From Streptomyces humicola (GTDB taxonomy: Bacteria > Actinomycetota > Actinomycetes > Streptomycetales > Streptomycetaceae): a DNA stretch of 64,000 nt. The notes under the pieces are model-generated. The model did not search any database. It worked only from the letters and a program-made list of their open reading frames with translations, and was not told where the DNA came from. The number at the start of each line of letters is the position of its first letter. The first letter of the stretch is position 1. Both the position numbers and the translations under genes were made by a program. The DNA is taken from positions 1-64,000 of the forward strand of contig NZ_JANFNG010000002.1 in the NCBI RefSeq assembly GCF_024436035.1, given 5' to 3'. Positions 59,503 to 64,000 of this stretch are shown piece by piece.

Positions 59503-60179
59503 GGAATCCGGCCTCCCGAATTCCACGGAGCCATGCATAGCGGGATTCGATGAGTGAGTGCCCACCGGGCGACACGCCGCCGCCTCGTGTCACCAACTGA
59601 GCTCCAATCGGTGCCTCACGCACCGGTTGGAGCTCAATGCGCGAGTAATCGCCATATCCACGTTTACATTTTAGTTCGAATCGCTGCTGCTCGCCGCATC
59701 AGTGTTCCTCATGCCAATTTGGCGCAGCGTCACGACGGCGGCCGAGACGGCGCCGGTCCCTGTCCGGTATGCCGGCAGAAAGGGGCATCCGCCACCGGGG
59801 GCCTTCACCAGCACTCATCCACCATCGCTGTGCCGGGTCCGGCTCCGCTGCACCTGAGGAACATCGCGGGCATCACGGCGGATCCGCTCATCATAGCCCG
59901 CACCCGCGGCTACGGCATCAACGTAGAATCGCTCGGGCTGCCGGGCCTGGCGATCGGTCCTCGCGCCAGCCTCTTCATCGCGGTCCTTGCCGCCGCATCC
60001 GACGCCCTTCCGCCGTTTCCCTCCCGATAAGTAGTCATCGCGTACACTACGTTTTGAGGATACGCATGGGGCCGGGGCTATGTGAATGCGGCCCCGGCCC
60101 CGAGGCGTTGGCGTTCGCAGGTGGACAGAATTCTGCAGCGCGTTGACGTTCAGCCCTGCGGTGGACGCCGAATCTGTGC
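59503..60179. other. Non-coding or decayed region
   Basis: No recognised gene. One plus-strand frame ends LRNIAGITADPLIIARTRGY and APFPSR-like, but I cannot assign it. Confidence 0.35.
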
Positions 60180-60302
60180 GTGAACCGGATTCCTGCCCGG
60201 CCTGAGGTGCTCCACGGGGCGCCCTTGCTGAAGGCGGAGAACCTCACTGACCGGCAGGCCGCCGAGGCGGTGCGCACCAGTGCCATCCGAGACGCTGACT
60301 GA
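60180..60302 (+). pseudogene. IS1182-type transposase fragment
   Basis: LLKAENLTDRQAAEAVRTSA resembles the AEGLSDRQAADAVRxRIDWKY block of IS1182-family transposases. Only about 40 residues remain. Confidence 0.4.
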
Positions 60303-60756
60303 TAAGGCCGGAGGCCACCGGCCCGAGGGCGAGTGCCGCTGCCGGCGCGATCGTCCAGACCGCAACACCGATGTTGCGGGTACGCGGTGGGACGTCATGG
60401 GTGAGCACAGCCAGCGAGGCGGGGAGGATCAGGGCAGCTCCGATGCCCTGGGGGGCCCGATAGAACGTCAGAGCTGTACCGCTGTGCGCGAGGCTGCACA
60501 GAAGCGAGGAGGCTGTGAAACCGCGAGGCCCGTCACCAGTGTCGGTCGGCGCTCCCCATGCATCCCCCAGTGGCCGCCCACCAACAGCAGGCTGGTAAAG
60601 GTGGGCGGGTAGACCACCGACCCATTCGAGGTCGGAAAGACCAAGCCCGAGGTCTCGTTGAATGCGGGGCACGTTGAGGACGATGCTGTCCAGCACAGTC
60701 ATGAATGCAACCAGGGCGAGCGCCGTCAGGACACAAGGACCGCGCAGCTGACTCAT
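60244..60756 (-). pseudogene. MFS transporter N-terminal fragment, frameshifted
   Basis: VLTALALVAFMTVLDSIVLN, DLGLGLSDLEW, then after a disturbed stretch FTASSLLCSLAHSGTAL, QGIGAALILPASLAVLTHD and GPVASGLISQRLGWHW. This is the first six helices of a DHA2-type exporter with a frame disturbance near 60540-60600 and no C-terminal half. Inactive. Confidence 0.7.
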
Positions 60757-61231
60757 GAGGTCCTGACTCTTGATTCGGGCGAGCACGTCTGCCGCAGGCT
60801 CGACAGCTCGGCGTACGCCGCTCGGGTACGTTGCGGCCCCGCTTCGCATGCTATCGACTGAATTACTTCGGCCCTGCCGTACGGCGTCCGGATGTAAATC
60901 CAGAGACTCCCTGGCATACCGGGTAGTTCACGCAGTGCCGACACATTTGGCGGGGCGCTGCCATGGGGCGTAGTACATTCAAGTGACTCTCTCCGCATCA
61001 GGAAGCAATGCGACACGCAGCAAACTCTCCAGTGGGGCATCCGGTTTCCCCTATACTCAGGATTCGCACGGTCCCGAACGGTAACGGGGTCCGCGTGTTA
61101 TGCCCGGACGGCGGGATCGAAACCCTCTTCTCTGCATCTCATCCATGGCTCGTGCGGAGGGGGTTCCGAAGCCCCCGACCCAGTTGGAGGGATTGGCGTT
61201 GTCCAGCCTCGATGAACGTGACCATGGACGC
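60757..61231. other. Intergenic region upstream of the PKS cluster
   Basis: 475 bp without a supported gene, apart from a possible TTG start for the FAAL at 61199. It probably contains the promoter for the FAAL-PKS operon. Confidence 0.4.
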
Positions 61232-63018
61232 ATGAATGCGTCGGCGATGAAGCAGGACACCCTCATCGGCCATCTGGCCCGTTCCGCGGCGCAGACCCCG
61301 GACTTCCCCGCGTTCACCTTCGTGGATTTCGCCGTTGACGGCACCGGGCGACCTGCCGCGCACACCTGGGCGCGTCTCGACCGTGAGGTACGGGCGATGG
61401 CCGCGGCGCTTCGCCGTGCCGGTGCCGGAGCCGAGCCGGTGGCTGTCCTGGCCCCGCAAGGCCCTCACTACGTGATCGGTTTCCTCGCGGCCATGTGTGC
61501 CGGGGCGATCGCCGTGCCCTTGTTCCCCCCCGACCTTCCCGGCCATGCCGACAAGCTTGCCGCCGCATTGGATGATGCGCGTCCCACACATATCCTCACG
61601 ACGCGTGCCCAGCGGCAGCTGGTGGTGGACTTCTGTGCTGCGAGAGCCGTTTGCGGCGGCCCACCTGTGCTCGCTGTTGACGATCTTGCACTGGATCGGG
61701 ACCCCGGCGCTGAGGAGGAGCTTGCCGGTGTTCAGCCGGGGCCGCAGGACTGCGCCTACCTTCAGTACACCTCCGGGTCGACACGAAGCCCGTCCGGTGT
61801 TGAGATCACCCATGCCAACGTTGTCGCCAACGCCCGGCACATCGCAAAGGCGTACGACATCCGCCGGGACTGCAATCACGTGGTCGGTTGGCTGCCGCTG
61901 TACCACGACATGGGTCTGGTCCTGATGGTCGCGGTTCCGGTCGTCGGCGCCGTCCATTCGGTGATCACTGATCCGATGGCTTTTGTGCAGCAGCCGGTGC
62001 GGTGGCTGCGGCTGCTGTCCCAGTACGCGGGGGCTGTCACCGCCGCGCCGAACTTCGCATACGACTACTGCGCACGGCGCGTGGCTGATGTGGATCGGCG
62101 GGAACTTTCCCTGGACCGGACGTCGGTAATGATCAACGGTAGTGAGCCGGTCCGGGCTGTGACCTTGGACCGCTTCCAGGAGGCGTTCGAAAGCTGTGGT
62201 TTGCGCAGGGAGGTCATGCGTCCGTCGTACGGTCTGGCCGAGGCGACGGTGTTCGTCTCCGGCTCGCCGCACGGCCAGCGGCCACGGGTCACCGCCTTCG
62301 ATCGGGACCTGCTGGCGGGAGGCGTCGCACGTGCCACCACAGCGGCCGATTGCGTACCCGTCACCGAACTTGTCGCGTGCGGCCGTCCCGTCGACCAGGA
62401 GGTCGCGGTCGTCGATGCGATGTCCTGTCGCCGGCAACCGGACGGAAGGGTGGGAGAGATCTGGGTCCGCGGTCCCAATGTCGCACGCGGGTACTGGCGG
62501 CAGGCGCAGGCCAGCATGGAGGCCTTCGGCGCGGAGTTGGACGACGGCCAGTCAGGTAGGGGCGGCGGGTGGCTGCGCACCGGCGACCTGGGGGTCTGGT
62601 ACGACGGGCAGTTGTACATCACCGGGCGCATCAAGGATCTGGTCATCGTCGATGGGACCAACCACTATCCCCAGGACATCGAACTGACGGTGCAAAATGC
62701 GCACCCGGCTATTCGCTGCGATCATGTCGCGGCGTTCGCGGTGGCCACCGAGGGCGGCGAGGGACTCGTTGTTGTCGCCGAGCATGCCCGGCACATCACC
62801 GATCCGGAGGCTGTACGCGACACCGCCGCCCGAGCGGTGCGCGCCGCCGTCGCCACGGCCCACGCGGTGTCCGTCACGGACTTCGTGCTCGCTGCGCCGC
62901 ACACCGTACCCCGCACTACCAGCGGCAAAGTCGCCCGTCGCGCCTGCCGGGAACGCTATCTGAGCGGGATGTGGAAGAGCGCCCAGGACGCGGAGCCGGC
63001 TGCTGAGGACAGGACGGC

Positions 63019-63022
<4 letters not shown>
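61232..63022 (+). CDS. Fatty-acyl-AMP ligase (FAAL)
   Basis: About 596 residues of the FAAL subgroup of the ANL superfamily. It shows TLIGHLARSAAQTPDFPAFT at the start, IAVPLFPPDLPGHADKLAAA, the P-loop LQYTSGSTRSPSGVEITHAN, GWLPLYHDMGLVL, INGSEPVRAVTLDRFQEAFE, RPSYGLAEATVFVSG and WLRTGDLGVWYDGQLYITGR. FAALs activate fatty acids as adenylates and pass them to a carrier protein, not to CoA. ATG 61232 is used; TTG 61199 has a better ribosome site (GGAGGGA) and is an alternative. Its stop overlaps the PKS start (ATGA), so it very likely loads the PKS N-terminal ACP. Confidence 0.88.

Positions 63023-64000
<978 letters not shown>

Overview
The window is high-GC actinobacterial DNA, almost certainly Streptomyces. 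The support is the codon usage, two chaplin loci, an ABATE/CGNR regulator, IS families common in Streptomyces (IS110, IS6, IS5, ISKra4, IS701-like and IS1380 types) and modular polyketide machinery. It reads as an accessory region: three biosynthetic blocks separated by stretches full of transposase remnants, frameshifted genes and duplicated fragments.

Block 1 (about 0.86-16.6 kb) is the most unusual part. A minus-strand operon encodes homologues of ectoine enzymes (EctB-, EctA- and EctC-like) interleaved with a stand-alone acyl carrier protein, an amino-acid/ACP AMP-ligase, a PLP decarboxylase of the kind that acts on ACP-bound amino acids, and a phosphopantetheinyl transferase fused to a beta-aminoacyl ammonia-lyase-like hotdog domain. 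A P450 with its own ferredoxin and ferredoxin reductase, and a flavodoxin-fold oxidoreductase, are in the same run. A LuxR-type and a CGNR-type regulator lie next to it, and an EctD-like dioxygenase and an MFS exporter are on the plus strand. The EctA homologue keeps the diaminobutyrate-binding region but lacks the acetyl-CoA P-loop, and the EctC homologue has His where an iron-binding Tyr is expected. I infer that the cluster builds an ectoine-like tetrahydropyrimidine whose acyl part comes from an ACP rather than from acetyl-CoA. Four copies of GAACC-N9-GGTT, in two pairs about 40 bp apart, lie at the CGNR gene and at the MFS promoter and look like the operator of this cluster.

From 16.6 to 21.5 kb there are relics (a graspetide-precursor-like fragment, a regulator tail, a GNAT gene, an rpoA C-terminal fragment, an ISKra4 fragment), a trinucleotide-loop hairpin repeat, and a few small intact genes.

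Block 2 (21.9-45.2 kb) is an exopolysaccharide or glycoconjugate locus. It holds an anchored secreted protein, a DUF4012 protein, a low-molecular-weight tyrosine phosphatase, a priming sugar transferase, UDP-glucuronate decarboxylase, a WecG/TagA transferase, several GT4/GT2 glycosyltransferases, two methyltransferases, a polymerase-like membrane protein, a flippase, GDP-mannose dehydratase, GDP-fucose synthase and a chain-length/tyrosine-kinase protein. It is interrupted at 34.2-36.5 and 40.5-41.5 kb by IS material. One intact IS5-like element has inserted into the last codons of the polymerase gene.

From 45.3 to 61 kb is a scrapyard of mobile-element pieces. It carries a duplicated chaplin locus (one copy frameshifted, one intact), a secreted-protein family with one intact and one truncated copy, a frameshifted DUF1259 gene, a P450 gene lacking its middle, a degenerate ATP-dependent DNA ligase, and an IPT/TIG protein.

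Block 3 (61.2 kb to the right edge) starts a type I polyketide cluster. A fatty-acyl-AMP ligase is translationally coupled to a PKS that opens with ACP-KS and runs off the window.
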